Part shown: positions 43,350 to 55,528 of the stretch, piece after piece | How the letters are laid out: every line of letters starts with the position of its first letter | How positions within the stretch are numbered: the stretch's first letter is position 1 | Assembly (NCBI GenBank): GCA_019802505.1 | Contig: JAFMOC010000011.1 | Span: 124,001 to 188,000, forward strand | Source of the DNA: Corydoras sp. C115 | Taxonomy: Eukaryota > Chordata > Actinopteri > Siluriformes > Callichthyidae | Direction: 5' to 3' | DNA: 64,000 bases | Notes under the pieces: generated by a model | Seen by the model: the letters and a program-made list of their open reading frames with translations, nothing else | Told to the model about the DNA's origin: nothing | The model's database searches: none | Program-made: the position numbers and the translations under genes

Positions 43350-45245
43350 AGCCCTTATCCAAAGCGACTTAGTCAATACAACTACACTGTGGAACTTTCA
43401 AACCTGATCATTATCCTATCCCCCACCCTCAATTTTTTTATTACTATTTTTTAATGTAAAGTGTTTCTAAAAGATTTGAGTTGAGATGCCATGTGACTCC
43501 GCCTTGCGGACAGACTTGGGAAGACGCTACACACTATTTTGCAGTGTTCAACGCTACGGAGTGAGAGTTAGCAACACAGTGAAGTGGAATCACCAAGCAA
43601 GCAGTGCATTACAGTAATCGAGCCGGGATAGGATGAGGGCTTGAACTAACAGCTGAGTAGCATGTTCAGACAGGAAAGATCTTTCTGATGGTGTAAAGCA
43701 GAATCTCCAGGAATGGGCCGTTTTAGTGAACTGATTATATAGTTTAAGATGTGTTACGGAAGAGATCGTGAACCATCGATTTGGAAGATCAGGTCATGAG
43801 GAATTGACGGTTTAGCTGGTATTATGAGAAGCTCTGTTTTTGCCAAATTTTATTTGAGATGACTGGCCTTCATCCAATCAGATATGTCTGAGAGGCAGGC
43901 ATATATCTGTTTTAAGATAATGGTGTCGTTAGGGCAGTGCTTCTCAAATAGTGGGGCGCCTGGGGGGGGGTGCGTAACAAGATATCACAGAGCAAGTGAT
44001 ATTAAGTGTACTGAACAAACCCTCAAGATACAACATGGAGAAATATTTAACAGGAATGACGGAGAGAAAGACGAAGATAATGAGAGCAAAAAAAGTCAAA
44101 AGAAAACTAAATGTCGACGCGAACGTAGCGCCTGGCTTCACTGTAACTGTAACTTCACTGTAACGAAGGTGGAGACGAAGAAAGGCCGGCGTGTCTTCTG
44201 TGTCTTTAAATGTTGGCAGCGGACAGCATGAAGCCAAATAAATGAAGGCGTCACTTAGACATTACACCCCAATCACGCTGATAACCGCTTGAGTTTTTAA
44301 ATCGTAAACATGATGCGTATATCCAGCAATATTAACGCTTTATGAAAGCTACTACAGAAAAGCAGTGCGCTGCAAAACGGACGCGTTGGAGACATTAGTT
44401 CTGACTTCCTCAAAAAAAAAAAAAAAAAACAGCACAAATTGTTGTATTCATTTTTGTTTTGTAGGTTAAAGTGTTAATAAATTGTGCTCCTGAATTAATA
44501 TTGCTGATGAATTTGAATTTATTATTATTTATTGATTTTATTTAATTTCATTTTCAGTATCAAATGCCAGTCAGTTCGAAAATGTTTCTAGTTTTAAATA
44601 AGGATTTCATTCGTTTCTGTTACAAACTAAAAAACAAAGTTAATAAAATGATTCTTTGTTCTAAGTTGATCTATATTTCTTTCCTTTTTGTTTTCTTTAT
44701 TGTTAAGGATAAGGATACATTGTTATAAAATAGGTGTACTTATAACAAATTTATAGACAAATGATACTACAGTGGGCGTGTAAAAATACTTTTTCATCCC
44801 CCGGGAGGGGGGGGTGTGGTGAGTGTGTGGGGGGGGGCGCAAAATGTTTTCTTCTTTCTAGGGGGGGCTTAACAGAAAATAATTGAGAATCACTGCGTTA
44901 GGGGCAAAGGACAAATGAAGCTGACCATCAGCATAGCAGTGGTAAGTGAAACCATGTGCCTGAATGATGGTGCCCAGTGATTTCATGTGAAATAATGAAA
45001 AGAGGAGGGAACGAAGTACAGAGCCCTAAGGATCGTGAGTACCTGTTGAAAGTTAGAAATCTCCCCATTTTGTGACCATTTAAAGGTCCTTCCTGTTAGA
45101 TAGGATCGAAACCAATCAAGTGTCATACCTGAGAAGCCTTGTTTAAATAGAGTAAAACAGTAGTCTGTTGATTTACTGTATCAAAAGCTGCCGAGAGGTC
45201 CAGCAGGATGAGGACAGAGGATTGAGAGATCTGATGGAACAGATG
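43350..45245 (-). mobile_element. L2-clade LINE, copy C, old and split by a hAT
   Basis: Reverse-strand L2 from the 3' tail ('cccttatccaaagcgactta' at about 43355) through RT to about 45245. It aligns with copy B (49841-51320) but with many substitutions and indels, so it is the oldest of the four. It is interrupted at 43935-44895. No usable frame remains. Confidence 0.85.
43935..44895 (+). mobile_element. hAT element, CAGTG(C/A)TTCTCAA family, copy 3 (961 bp)
   Basis: Ends 'cagtgcttctcaaatagtgg' and '...aattgagaatcactg', flanked by a perfect TSD cgttaggg (43927-43934, 44896-44903) inside L2 copy C. The BED-finger ORF is shifted and broken (43990-44235). G-rich subterminal tracts as in copy 1. 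Confidence 0.92.
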
Positions 45246-45404
45246 GATTTAACTGTGAAAAACGAATGGTGTTTATGTACATAATTGATATACATTAAAA
45301 TATGTATATAAACACATTAGGGGGAAGAAAATTGTCATTTAATACTAAAATTATTTACACATACACACGCACTTTCAGTAGTGTTATTACTATGATTACT
45401 TTTA

Positions 45405-45625
45405 CTGGGTGTAGCTTACTGGTTAAAATATCGGGCTAACAACCTGAAAGTTGGGTGCTTAAATCCAGAGTTTGCTGAAGTTACCTACAAATGTCCTTGA
45501 AAAATGCCCTTAATCAACATTGCTTCAGGGATGCTACATTATGTCTAACACCAATTACTGTATTAAGTTGGGATACTCAGTTGCTTTGGATAAAATCATC
45601 TGAAAAATTACCTAATGCCTGTATT
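45405..45625 (+). mobile_element. tRNA-derived SINE with L2-like tail
   Basis: tRNA-like head 'ggtgtagcttactggttaaa', B-box-like 'gcttaaatccag', then a 3' end 'ttgctttggataaaatcatc' close to the L2 tail. A different family from the V-SINEs here. Decayed. Confidence 0.65.
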
Positions 45626-46880
45626 TTCTTTCACAAAGCTATAATGTTGTAAATTACAATAATAATCTTTTAAATCTAGTTTCAGATTGCACCCATGTGC
45701 TAAATCGCCTTATTTTATGGAAATGTTTTAGTCACAAATGTGAGACTAGAATTTCTTAAGCTACGACCTCTAAAGTAAAACCATATTTGTCACCATTATG
45801 TGCCTGTAATTTACCACTTGTAAATGAATAGCTTATGGCATTTTTTTATTGTGTGCTTTTGTAAATGAAGGTATCCATCCTGCCTGCTATAAATCAGTCT
45901 TGACATCTTTGGTTAACAAGAAGCCTATTTGTAACTATTTGTTTAAAATATTTCTGCATTATCATTTGTGACCAGTAGATAGTGCCATTGATCTGTATTT
46001 CTGATGTTTGGTGTAAATTGTTTCACTTTTTCAATTTTATTTTGACCTTTTAAATTGGGTATTGTCATTTAATTCTTGGATAATTTGGAAATATGTTTTG
46101 TATAAAAATATTTAATTGTTTAGTTTTATTTCTGTGCTAAATTCCTAACACATTGACAAAACATTGTGAGTGAGTTTTGCCTCTCTTTCTGCTTGGTCTG
46201 CAATTGGTAATGATCATTGCCATTTTTTTGTCTGTCCTGGTCGGTGTCTCGGGCTAACGCAGTGTATCATTGGCTTATCGGTGTTAGCTGTATGTTGTTG
46301 CTCTGTGCTACTGTTGAGGACTTCCAGCAAGTTTATTCCAAGAAAGAACTTTACAAATTGTTTTCTAAATACTTTTGAAATTCCAAGGCTTTTTATTTTC
46401 TTCTCACTTCTAGCCATGTTTTGCACAGGCACATGCAACACTTCACCGTCTGTTTGAGCAGGGTACAGTCAGTTTGGTTGTCCTACTTAATGCAAAAGTA
46501 GGGATTGCAGAAGTAAGCTGCTCAGCCAACTGCCGACTGGTCGGAAGCCGAGGATCGAAATATTTCATGTTGTACTCATAAACCCTCTCTGCGATTATTA
46601 TATTGCGATTCAAAACTTTAGAGTACATATATGAATATGATTAACATATGATTAATTGCCTTTTGAGTTTTTTTTATTTTTTATTTTGGTTTAAATACAT
46701 TTCTCCATGTACACCCAAATTTTGAAAAAACATTACATGTTTTCAAAAAATGCAAGTTTAATACAATATATTGCCAAATATATTTGCTGAACCATCCAAA
46801 TAATTTAATTCACGTGGTCCGATCACATCCATGGCCACAGTTGTATAAAATATAGGCATGCGGACTGCTTCTCCAAACTT
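45626..46880. other. No gene recognised
   Basis: AT-rich. A 75-codon reverse frame at 46214-46441 (basic N-terminus, ARSEKKIKSLGISKVFRK) has no recognisable domain and no flanking signals. Confidence 0.5.
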
Positions 46881-47178
46881 CCAAATTTTTGGAAGTATGG
46901 GTTGCTCCCACAATTAGGGAATTGGGCATCACTCAAAGTGTGGTTGGTGAAACACATTGCTGTAAACATACATTAGACTTAATTTTATCACATGGTATTA
47001 ACATTAATTATTTAACTATTGTTCCACAAAGTGAGGTCGTCTCTGATCATTATTTAATAACCTATTATTTAGAAATTAATATTGATCCAGTCATTAAACC
47101 ACGATCCAATGAAGCGCACAATTATTCCCTCTACTGCTGTGTCAGTCCTACAACATTTACCTGAATTAAACATTAAAC

Positions 47179-48772
47179 CAGCAAGTATTCAAGTGTGTTA
47201 TTTGTCATTTAAACAATATAAAGAACTGCACGGTAAATGTGGAATGAGAGAGCGTTCTCCAGGAACAAGTTACTACACAACCAACATAAATTGCAAATAC
47301 AAGGATCACAATAAATACAGGACAATATACAGTACAATAAACATTCAAATAATGGGGAGGGAACAGTGCAACAGACAGTATGCAGTAAACACTTAGTAAG
47401 TATGTAAATGGTTAACATTAATTGGTAAGATGGGTAACAGTGCAGGTGGCACCCTAGTGGTGTGAGCCACATGTGCAAAAAATGTTGCTGGTTACAAAAA
47501 TTTTAAAGAGTTTGTATTAGCAGCAGTTTCTTTATAAATGTGCGCAATGTGTTCGCAGCGGATTTGTTCATATTTGGTTCGGATTGAGATCGAGTTGCAG
47601 AGAGAGGTGTTCAGGCCCAGTAGGTTCAGTTTCCTGAGGGGTGCTGAGGGATGATTTGTGTTGAATGCTGAACTGAAGTAGATAAACAGCATTCAAACAG
47701 AACTGTCTTTATTTTCGAGGTGGGTGAGTGCCAGGTGATGGGTGGTGGATATGGCGTCATCCGTCGAGCGGTGTAGGTGGCAGCAGGGTCTTAATGTGCC
47801 TCATGACAAGCCTCTCGAAACCTTGAGACACTTTGAGATGATGGCACAGTTCAGGAAGGTGTTGATGTCGGTGAAGACATCTGTCAGCTGGTCCGCACAT
47901 TCCCTGAGCACTCTGCCAGGAATGTTATCTGGTCTAACAGTTTTCCGAGGGTTGACTCTACGTAGAGTTTCTCACGTCAGCTGCTGTGAAACGTCACGTC
48001 AGCTGCTGAGGGGTGTCTTACTTGCTGTCACGCCGTTCTGTTTCTCAAACCGAGCGTAGAAGTCGTTTAGCTCATCTGGAAGGGATACGTCACAGGCAGT
48101 TGGTGTAGCCCTGTAGTTGGATGATGGCGTGGATGCCGCTGTTCTGGAAGTGGCTGTGGATGTTCCGACCATGTGCGCGCTTTGCCTCTCTGATGGCCCT
48201 GGACAGTTTGGCCCTCGCTGTTCTTAGTGCCACCTTGTCCCCTGCTTTAAAAGCAAAAAAGTTGTGATCCCTCAGCAAAGCACGCACCTCTGCAGTCATC
48301 CATGTCTTCTGGTTGGGGCGAGTGGTGTTCTTTGAGACAGTCACGTCGTCTGTACACTTGCTGATGTAGCAGGTCACCGATGAGGTATACTCCACCAGGT
48401 CTATGGTGTCGCTAAACATGTTTCAGTCCATACACTCAAAGCAGTCCTGAAGTGCAGAGATGGCTCCTGCATACCTCACCTGCTTCAGAACCGGTTTTGA
48501 GAGTCTGACAATCAGTCTGTATGCTGGAGTTAGAATAACAGATGTGATCTGAGTATCCGAGGTGGTGGCAGGGCTCAGGGAATGTTGTGGTGAAATAACA
48601 GGGATTGACTGTCATAAACATGGATACTGGTTGTTCCTATGCCCATATGAAACGTGTACTGACTAAATACTACTGAAAATAAACAAAGAGCCGTTTGTAT
48701 CTGGAGAGGCCGCTCCGAGCTACTACCGCGCCGCCGCATCAGCACCATATAAACTTGACAACACAGCTGCAT
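47179..48772 (-). mobile_element. Reverse non-LTR retrotransposon (NPRKA/FADDT type) inserted in the Rex1-like LINE
   Basis: Reverse-strand pieces: a pre-RT block at 48090-48419 (NQKTWMTAEVRALLRDHNFFAFKAGDKVALRTARAKLSRAIREAKRAHG is split into WMTAEVRALL and LSRAIREAKRA), RT scraps at 47742-48059, and LGLNTSLCN at about 47590-47620. Flanked by acattaaac at 47170-47178 and 48773-48781. Same family as 56820-58160. Clade not assigned. Confidence 0.75.
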
Positions 48773-49840
48773 ACATTAAACGTGTTTTCCACAACCTTAG
48801 ACAGTTTAGTTCCACTTAAACTAAAAATAATTAAAGATAAAATACCCATTCCAACAATGATCAGACATACTCCCTAAAACAAACCACTAGAACCATGGAG
48901 CGTAAATGGAGACAAACTAAATTAGAGGTAAATTAGAGGTTGTGTGGAAGGACAGTATGACTGAGTATAAACATGCACTCACTGCAGATAAGACTAAATA
49001 TTATTCTGAATTAAAAGACAACAAAAACAACCAAAGATTTCTCTTTAGTACCATTGCCCAACTAATTCAGTGCTACTTAATCAGGTTCACAGATTCACGC
49101 AAAGTTCAGCAGCAATGATTTTATGAATTTATTTTGTGATAAAATTGAAAACATAAGACTTAAATCATGTAATGCATCGTATAATGAACACTAACCAGTT
49201 ACTGAAATATCTGGTGTTACAGAAATTATATAGTACAAGACTTAAATAACTTTAACCCCATATGAAAAAAAACAAACCTTTTTTAAATATGGTTTATTTA
49301 TATGGTTTATTATATGGTTAAATATGGTTTATTATCCTGTCTGTTAAAACCAACACCTACAAATTTGCTTAAAGACCTACCAAATTTTAGAGAGCCTTTA
49401 ATAAACATTATACATTCATCAATTAAAATAGTCCCCAAAAATCAGAAGTGTGTGGTCATTAATCCTTTACTTAAAAAAAAACCTAATACTGTCCAACTAT
49501 AGACCAATATCAAACCTTCATTTCATCGCAAAAAAATGTGTTTAACCAGCTAAATTGCCATCTTCTAGCTAATAATTCATTCATGAAGTTTATCGTTCAG
49601 GCTTTAGGTCTCACTATAGCACTGAGACAGCCTTAATTAAAGTAGTCAATGACTTATTACTGTCCTCTGATAACCAAATCTCTTTTCTTGTCTTATTAGA
49701 TCTTAGTGCAGTCTTTGATAAATCTTAACTTTGATAGATAAATTAGAAAATACTGTGGGCATTACAGGTTCTCTACTCCAGTGGTTTAAATCCTATCTGA
49801 CAGATCGATATCAGTTTACCTGTGTTAACAATGTTCTCAT

Positions 49841-51320
49841 TTACATTTAGTCATTTAGCAGATGCTTTTATCCAAAGCGACTTACAAATGAGAACATTAC
49901 AAGTCAGAAGTTATGGAGAAAACCAACTATACTGTAAATTCATCAAACCTGATTGTTATTCCCCCCCCCCTTTTTTTTTTTCTCTACAACAGGTATTTGT
50001 TAGAGATGCATCTTCAGTAGTTTCTTAAAACTGTTTAGTGATTCTGCCTTACGGACAGAGTTGGGAAGGACGATCCACCTTTTTGCAGTGGTGAACGCCA
50101 CAGAGTGAGAATTAGCTCCTCGGTGAGGTGGAATCGCCAGGCGGCAATCATCACTGGAGCGAAGTGAACGAGTCGGAGTATCTTTTGAAAAGATAGAGTG
50201 AAGGTAGGAGGGGGAAGATCCAGAAATGGTTCTGTATGCCAGAGTCAGTGACTTGTACTGAATGCGAGCAGCTACAGGGAGCAATGGAGTGACATGAGTT
50301 CGCTTGGGCTGGTTAAACACAAGTCGGGCTGCAGCGTTTTGAATTAGTTGAAGAGGTCTGATTGTGGAAGCTGGGATACCGGCAAGTAGCGCATTACAAT
50401 AATCAAGCCGGGATAGGACTAGGGCTTGAACAAGCAGTTGGGTAGCATGTTCAGTCAAAATGTGTCTGATCTTCCTTATGTTGTAAAGAAGGAATCTACA
50501 GGAACGGGCGGATTTGATAACATGATCAGAGAGTTTAAGGTGTGAGTCTATTATGAAACCAAGGTTCCGGACCGAATCGGTTGGGGAGATTGTGGAGCCA
50601 TCAATTTGGAAGGTCAGGTCGTGATGGATTGAGGGTTTAGCTGGGATAATGAGAAGCTCTGTTTTTTCTAAGTTTAATTTGAGATGACGGGCCTTCATCC
50701 AAACAGATATGTCTGTGAGGCAGGCAGATACCCGATTTGAGATGGTGGTGTCGTCAGGGGCAAAAGACAGATGAAGCTGAGTGTCATCAGCATAGCAGTG
50801 GTAAGATAAACCATGCGCCTGGATGACTGTGCTCAGTGATGTCATGTATAGTGAGAAGAGGAGAGGACCAAGTACAGAGCCCTGAGGCACACCAGTGCAT
50901 ACTTGTTGAGAGTTAGAGATCTCCCCATTCCATGACACTTTGAAGGTCCTTCCTGTGAGATAGGATCGAAACCATGCAAGTGTCATATCAGAAAAGCCTA
51001 ATTCAGATAGAGTGGACAGTAGAATCTGATGATTTACTGTATCAAAAGCTGCAGAAAGGTCTAACAAAATGAGGATCGAGGATTGAGATTTGGCTTTGGC
51101 AGATTTAAGTGAGTCAATTACAGAGAGCAATCCTGTCTCCGTGGAGTGACCACATCTAAAACCGGACTGATTGGGATAAAGGAGATTATTCTGATTAAGA
51201 AATTTGGAGACCTGTGTGGATACCACCCGTTCAAGTGTTTTAGACAGGAAAGAAAAGAGAAACAGGTCTGTAGCTCTCAACCAAATTTGGGTTGAGGGTT
51301 GAGTGTAAATTTGGGTTGGG
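49841..51320 (-). mobile_element. L2-clade LINE, copy B, 5'-truncated, with 10-bp TSD
   Basis: Reverse L2 from its 3' tail at 49841 to a 5' truncation at 51320. Flanked by atgttctcat (49831-49840, 51321-51330) inside the Rex1-like LINE. 5' truncation with a TSD is the normal outcome of target-primed reverse transcription. The 3' UTR has an A/G homopolymer pair (about 49960-49980). Confidence 0.92.
50027..51280 (-). pseudogene. L2 reverse transcriptase, 5'-truncated but mostly open
   Basis: About 418 open codons, starting inside RT (SKTLERVVSTQVSKFL). In order: FRCGHSTETGLLSV, LILLDLSAAFDTVNHQ, FKVSWNGEISNSQQV, GVPQGSVLGPLLFSLYM, and the catalytic YHCYADDTQLHLSF. Then come the thumb and C-terminal region with VLSRLDYCNALLAG and IQNAAARLVFN. 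Small gaps near the C-terminus (for example at VTPLLPVAARIQYK) relative to copy D. The endonuclease is absent by 5' truncation, so it cannot act. Its open frame makes it the youngest-looking L2 here. Confidence 0.85.
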
Positions 51321-51343
51321 ATGTTCTCATCTTGCTAAAGATA

Positions 51344-52940
51344 CAGTGGGTTGCAAAAGTATTCATACCCCTTGAACTTTTATTTTGTCACATTACAACC
51401 ACAAACATACATATATTTCACTGGAATTTAATGTGAAAGACCAACACAAAGTGGTATACAATTGTGAAGTGGAAGGAAAATTATACATGAATCAACATTT
51501 TTTTTACAAATAAAAAACTGAAAAGTGCGACGTGCAAAAGTATTCAGCCCCCCTGAGTCAATACTTTGTGGAGCCACCTTTTGCTGCAATTACAGCTGCA
51601 AGTCTTTTAGGGTATGTCTCCACCAGCTTTGCACATCTAGTGACTGAAATTCTTGCCCATTCCTCCTTGCAAAACAGCTCAAGCTCAGTCAGATTGGATG
51701 GAGAGCGTTTGTGAACAGCAGTTTTGAGATCTTGCCACAAATTCTCAATTGGGTTTAGGTCTGGACTTTGACTGGGCCATTCTAACACATGAATATTCTT
51801 TTTTTTAAACCACTCCATTGTAGCTCTGGCTTTATGTTTAGGGTCGTTGTCCTGCTGGAAGGTGAACCTCCGCCCCAGTCTCAAATCTTTTGCTGACTCC
51901 AACAGGTTTTCTTCCAAGATTGCCCTGTATTTGGCTCCATCCATCTTCCCATCAACTTTGACCAACTTCCCGGTCCCTGCTGAAGAGAAGCACCCCCAGA
52001 GCATGATGCTGCCACCACCATATTTGACAGTGGGGATGGTGTTTTCAGAGTGATGTGCAGTGTTATTTCTCCGCCACACATAGCGTTTTGCATTGTGGCC
52101 AAAAATTCAATTTTGGTCTCGTCTGACCAAAGCACCTTCTTCCACATGTTTGCTGTGTCCTCAACATGGCTTCTGGCAAACTGCAAACGGGACTTCTTAT
52201 GGTTTTCTTTTAACAATGGCTTTCTCCTTGCCACTCTTCCATAAAGACCACATTTGTTTAGTGCATGACTAATTGTTGTCCTGTGGACAGTTTCCCCCAC
52301 CTGAGCTGTGGCTCTCTGCATTTCATCCAGAGTCACCATGGGCCTCTTGGCTGCCTCTCTGATCAGTGATCTCCTTGTTCGGCCTGTAAGTTTAGGTGGA
52401 CGGCCTTGTCTTGGCAGGTTTACTGTGGTGCCATACTCTTTCCATTTCCGGATGATGGATTGAACAGTGCTCCGTGAGATGTTCAAAGCTTTGGAAATCT
52501 TTTTATAACCTAAGCCTGCTTTAAACTTCTCCAAAACCATATTCCTAACCTGTCTGGTGTGTTCTTTGGACTTCATGTTGCTCCCCAATATTCTCTTAAC
52601 CAACATCTGAGGCCGTCACGGAGCAGCTGTATTTGTACTGAGATTAGATTACACACAGGAGGACCCTTTTGAGTCATTAGCACTCATCAGGCAACTTCTG
52701 AATGCAATTGGTTGCACTCAGGGAAAAGGGGGCTGAATACTTTTGCACGTCGCACTTTTCAGTTTTTTATTTGTAAAAAAAATGTTGATTCATGTATAAT
52801 TTTCCTTCCACTTCACAATTGTATACCACTTTGCGTTGGTCTTTCACATTAAATTCCAGTGAAATATATTTATGTTTGTGGTTGTAATGTGACAAAATAT
52901 GGAAAAGTTCAAGGGGTATGAATACTTTTGCAACCCACTG
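51344..52940 (-). mobile_element. Nearly complete Tc1 transposon, 1,597 bp
   Basis: Termini 'cagtgggttgcaaaagtatt' in inverted orientation, flanked by TA (51342-51343, 52941-52942). The inverted repeats are about 200 bases each and nearly identical, including 'gtgcgacgtgcaaaagtatt' at their inner part. The transposase lies between them on the reverse strand. It inserted into the Rex1-like LINE. Confidence 0.95.
51558..52576 (-). pseudogene. Tc1 transposase with one frameshift
   Basis: About 339 codons, the normal Tc1 length, starting at the Met of MKSKEHTRQVRN (52574-52576). Domains: paired-like helix-turn-helix pair (LGYKKISKALNISRSTVQSI at about residues 22-41), a GRPPKLTGRTRR hook, then the catalytic core with LWSDETK, QQDNDPKH and NPIENLW. 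The last Asp and Glu are 34 residues apart (DD34E). The frame changes once, in a run of five A on the + strand near 52101-52105, apparently by loss of one base. No other stop was seen. The enzyme would excise the element and insert it at TA. Confidence 0.9.
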
Positions 52941-54479
52941 TAAATATGGTATTCCGCAAGGGTCAGTTCTTGGTCCACTCCTATTTGCCCTATATATGCT
53001 TCCATTGGGATCAATTATTCGTAAAAATGAAATTAGTTTCCACTCTTATGCAGATGATGCACAGTTGTACATATCAACTAACCCTAATAAAATTTGTTCA
53101 ATCAGTAAGCTTGAGGACCGCATCCAAGATGTTAAAATGTGGATGTCAAACTTCCTACTGATAAATTCTGATAAAACTGAGGTATTAATAGTTGGACCCA
53201 TGGACAAAATTTACAAATTTCTAACACTGTGTTAAACCTTGATAACTCTTTAATCAGACCCAGTTCATCTGTAAATAATCTTGGTGTTATTATTGGTTCA
53301 GAGCTCTCATTTACAAAGCACATTATCAATATTACAAGAATTGCATTTTTTCACCGTTGCAACATTTCGAAGCTAAGGAATATCCTCTCCTTCCGAGAGA
53401 AAATTAATGCTTTATTACCTTAAGGTTAGATGATTTCAATTCACTTCTGAAAGAATGTTCTGATAAATCTTTACATAAATTACAATTTGTGCAAAATGCA
53501 GCAGCTAGGGTTTTAATTAGAACCAGTAAGTGATCATATTAGTCCTGTGTTATCAAACCTACACTGGCTACCAGTTAAGCTTCGTATTAACAAAACTTTA
53601 TTGGTAATATATTCTACATCATCAGACTCCACAGTATCTCACTGAGCTGATTCAATTAAGTAAGCCAACCTGTAAGCGCAGATCTCAAGGTGCTGGTTTG
53701 CTTTTAGCTCCTAGAATAAATAAAATTACTGCTAGTGGAGGTGCGTTCTCCCACAAGGTTGCTTTAACTTTGGAATAGCCTTCCAGTTACTGTTCGCAAT
53801 TCAGAATCACAATCAATATTTAAAAGTAGATTAAAAACATTTATTCAATCTTGTATTTAAAATTAATTCCCTTTAGGTAAAGGTGTAGTCCTCAAGCTTG
53901 GTGGAGTTGGGTTATTGAGCTGGGATAATTTGTACTGACATTTCACCTGTTCACCCAGCTCATCATTAGTAGAGGGTGTGGCACTGAATGATGTTCAGTC
54001 CTGCAGGATGCCCTTAATGGAATTGTATAGTTTTACAATTGTTAAATATGGACACCTGATCACCACACAATCTGTACATGCCTGACCTATGCTGTTGATG
54101 CTGCCCGGCCACTCAAGGAGGATGAGTCCTCCACTGAGCCTAGGTCCTCCTTGGATCCATGGAGCCCAAAGTTTCTTCCTTAAAATATCATCATAATTGG
54201 GAGCTTTTTCTTGCCACTGTTGCTTTGGCTTGGTCTTTGGGGGTTTAAAGGCTTATAACACTGTTAAGCTGCTTTGTGCTGTTGTAGTGCTCTATAAATA
54301 AATTACTTGAACTTTAAAAAAATTGCTCGAATTACATGGTACCTGGTAAAGAAATTTACATGCTGTAAAAAGTGGAAGGGGAATGCTGTCAAAGTGGAAG
54401 GGGAATGACTCCAATCTTGCTACAATGTGGTAGGCCTCGGAAAATTTGCAAAGCAGGTCAGAAGATATATTGCAGTGCA

Positions 54480-54960
54480 TAGTACAGTTGCTAACTTTCT
54501 ACAGTGTCACTCTTTACAGACCTGTAGAATCTTTAAAGGCTTACACTTTACGGACTCTAATGTGATAAAGTAGTGTAAATGCCAGGCTTAAGTAGAACAA
54601 GTGTGGAATCTTGGCTTTCATTTAGTTCCTAGAATTGATAAAAATACTTTTCAGCAAACGAATAGCCTTTCTGTTACTACTTATGATTTCTGAATCACAA
54701 GCATTGGTCTTTAAAAGTAGACTAAAACATTTTTCCCCCTTAGCATTCAAATGATTCCTATAGATAAAGGTGAAGAACTCGGGGTAAACTTTGGTGATCT
54801 GGGGTGGTCAGTTCTGGCATTTCATTCCTTTACCCAGCTTACTATTATTAAAAAAAAATTCTGCTGAAATGCTAATATTTCAGGGAGCCCTCTTGACTGG
54901 GTACTCTGTCTTTTTTAGTTTCACTGCTGTCAACTCTGGAGTTTAATGCTGCACTGTGTA
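54480..54960 (+). mobile_element. Degenerate 3' fragment of the Rex1-like LINE
   Basis: Parallels 53690-54000 ('ttagttcctagaattgataa', 'gattcacaagcattggtct' versus the upstream copy) with many changes. No frame. Confidence 0.5.
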
Positions 54961-55471
54961 ATTTCTACATGCTGATTGATGTGTGTTTTAACTCCTATAA
55001 GTACAAAAAAGTACTTTTTCAGTTTATTTTGTCCTCGTGATGTGCAATGTTTTGCGTGCTGGGGTGTAATTTCTTGGTGACTGAGACAACACATTGTTTT
55101 CCATAGTGTTGGAACGTTTTACTTTTTCAAGCTCTGGATATGTCCTGCCTTTTTTTTTAAATACTTTGCAGGTTTAGACTTACTGTGAACAGATATTGGA
55201 CTTTTTGTGAACAGAACATTGTGCATAAACAATATTTTTTTTTGTTTATTTAAAAACAAACAAAAAAAATTATTTAATACAGATAACAGAACATTTCCTT
55301 TTGCAAGATTAACCAGCAACTTGAAGGCTTGTTGGAGTTTCTAACAAGACTTGGGCATTTTCCCTCTTACTAAAAAGATTTCTCCCTCTTACTAATCCAC
55401 CTCACCAGCATGTTCTGCATTTATATATAGATGGCTTACAATTAACATAGATGATGACTTCTTTTTTTCAG

Positions 55472-55528
55472 TTTGGCTACAGTCTATCCAGAATGCAGGA
55501 GAACCTCCAAGCTTTCATCTTTTGTTAA
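55472..55528 (+). CDS. Possible last exon of the candidate host gene (weak)
   Basis: Acceptor 'gacttctttttttcag', then 18 codons in phase 0 (FGYSLSRMQENLQAFIFC) and a TAA. Composition is coding-like and outside any recognised repeat. No poly(A) signal was identified close downstream. Linking it to exons 1 and 2, 30-42 kb upstream, is inference from phase only. Confidence 0.3.
   Translation, partial: FGYSLSRMQENLQAFIFC

Larger units (their letters stand above)
46880..54310 (+). mobile_element. Rex1/L2-like LINE broken by three later elements
   Basis: Forward LINE. Endonuclease piece at 46885-47178 (TLDLILSHG, VVSDHYLI), then after a reverse LINE (47179-48772) the linker (KDSMTEYKHALTADKTKYYSELK, split) and RT start at 48773-49840 (GHSTETALI-like motif as HSTETALIKVV, LLDLSAVFD). 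After L2 copy B and a Tc1 comes the rest of RT at 52943-53420 (YGIPQGSVLGPLLFALYMLPLG, active site YADDAQLYIS). The 3' UTR ends near 54300 with 'gctctataaataaattactt'. Many stops. A second, 3'-only scrap follows at 54560-54960. Confidence 0.8.

Noticed and set aside
43326..43350. Exon beginning after 'tgtactttttttttcag' (LVNEYN...)
   Set aside because: It runs straight into the 3' tail of L2 copy C without a donor.
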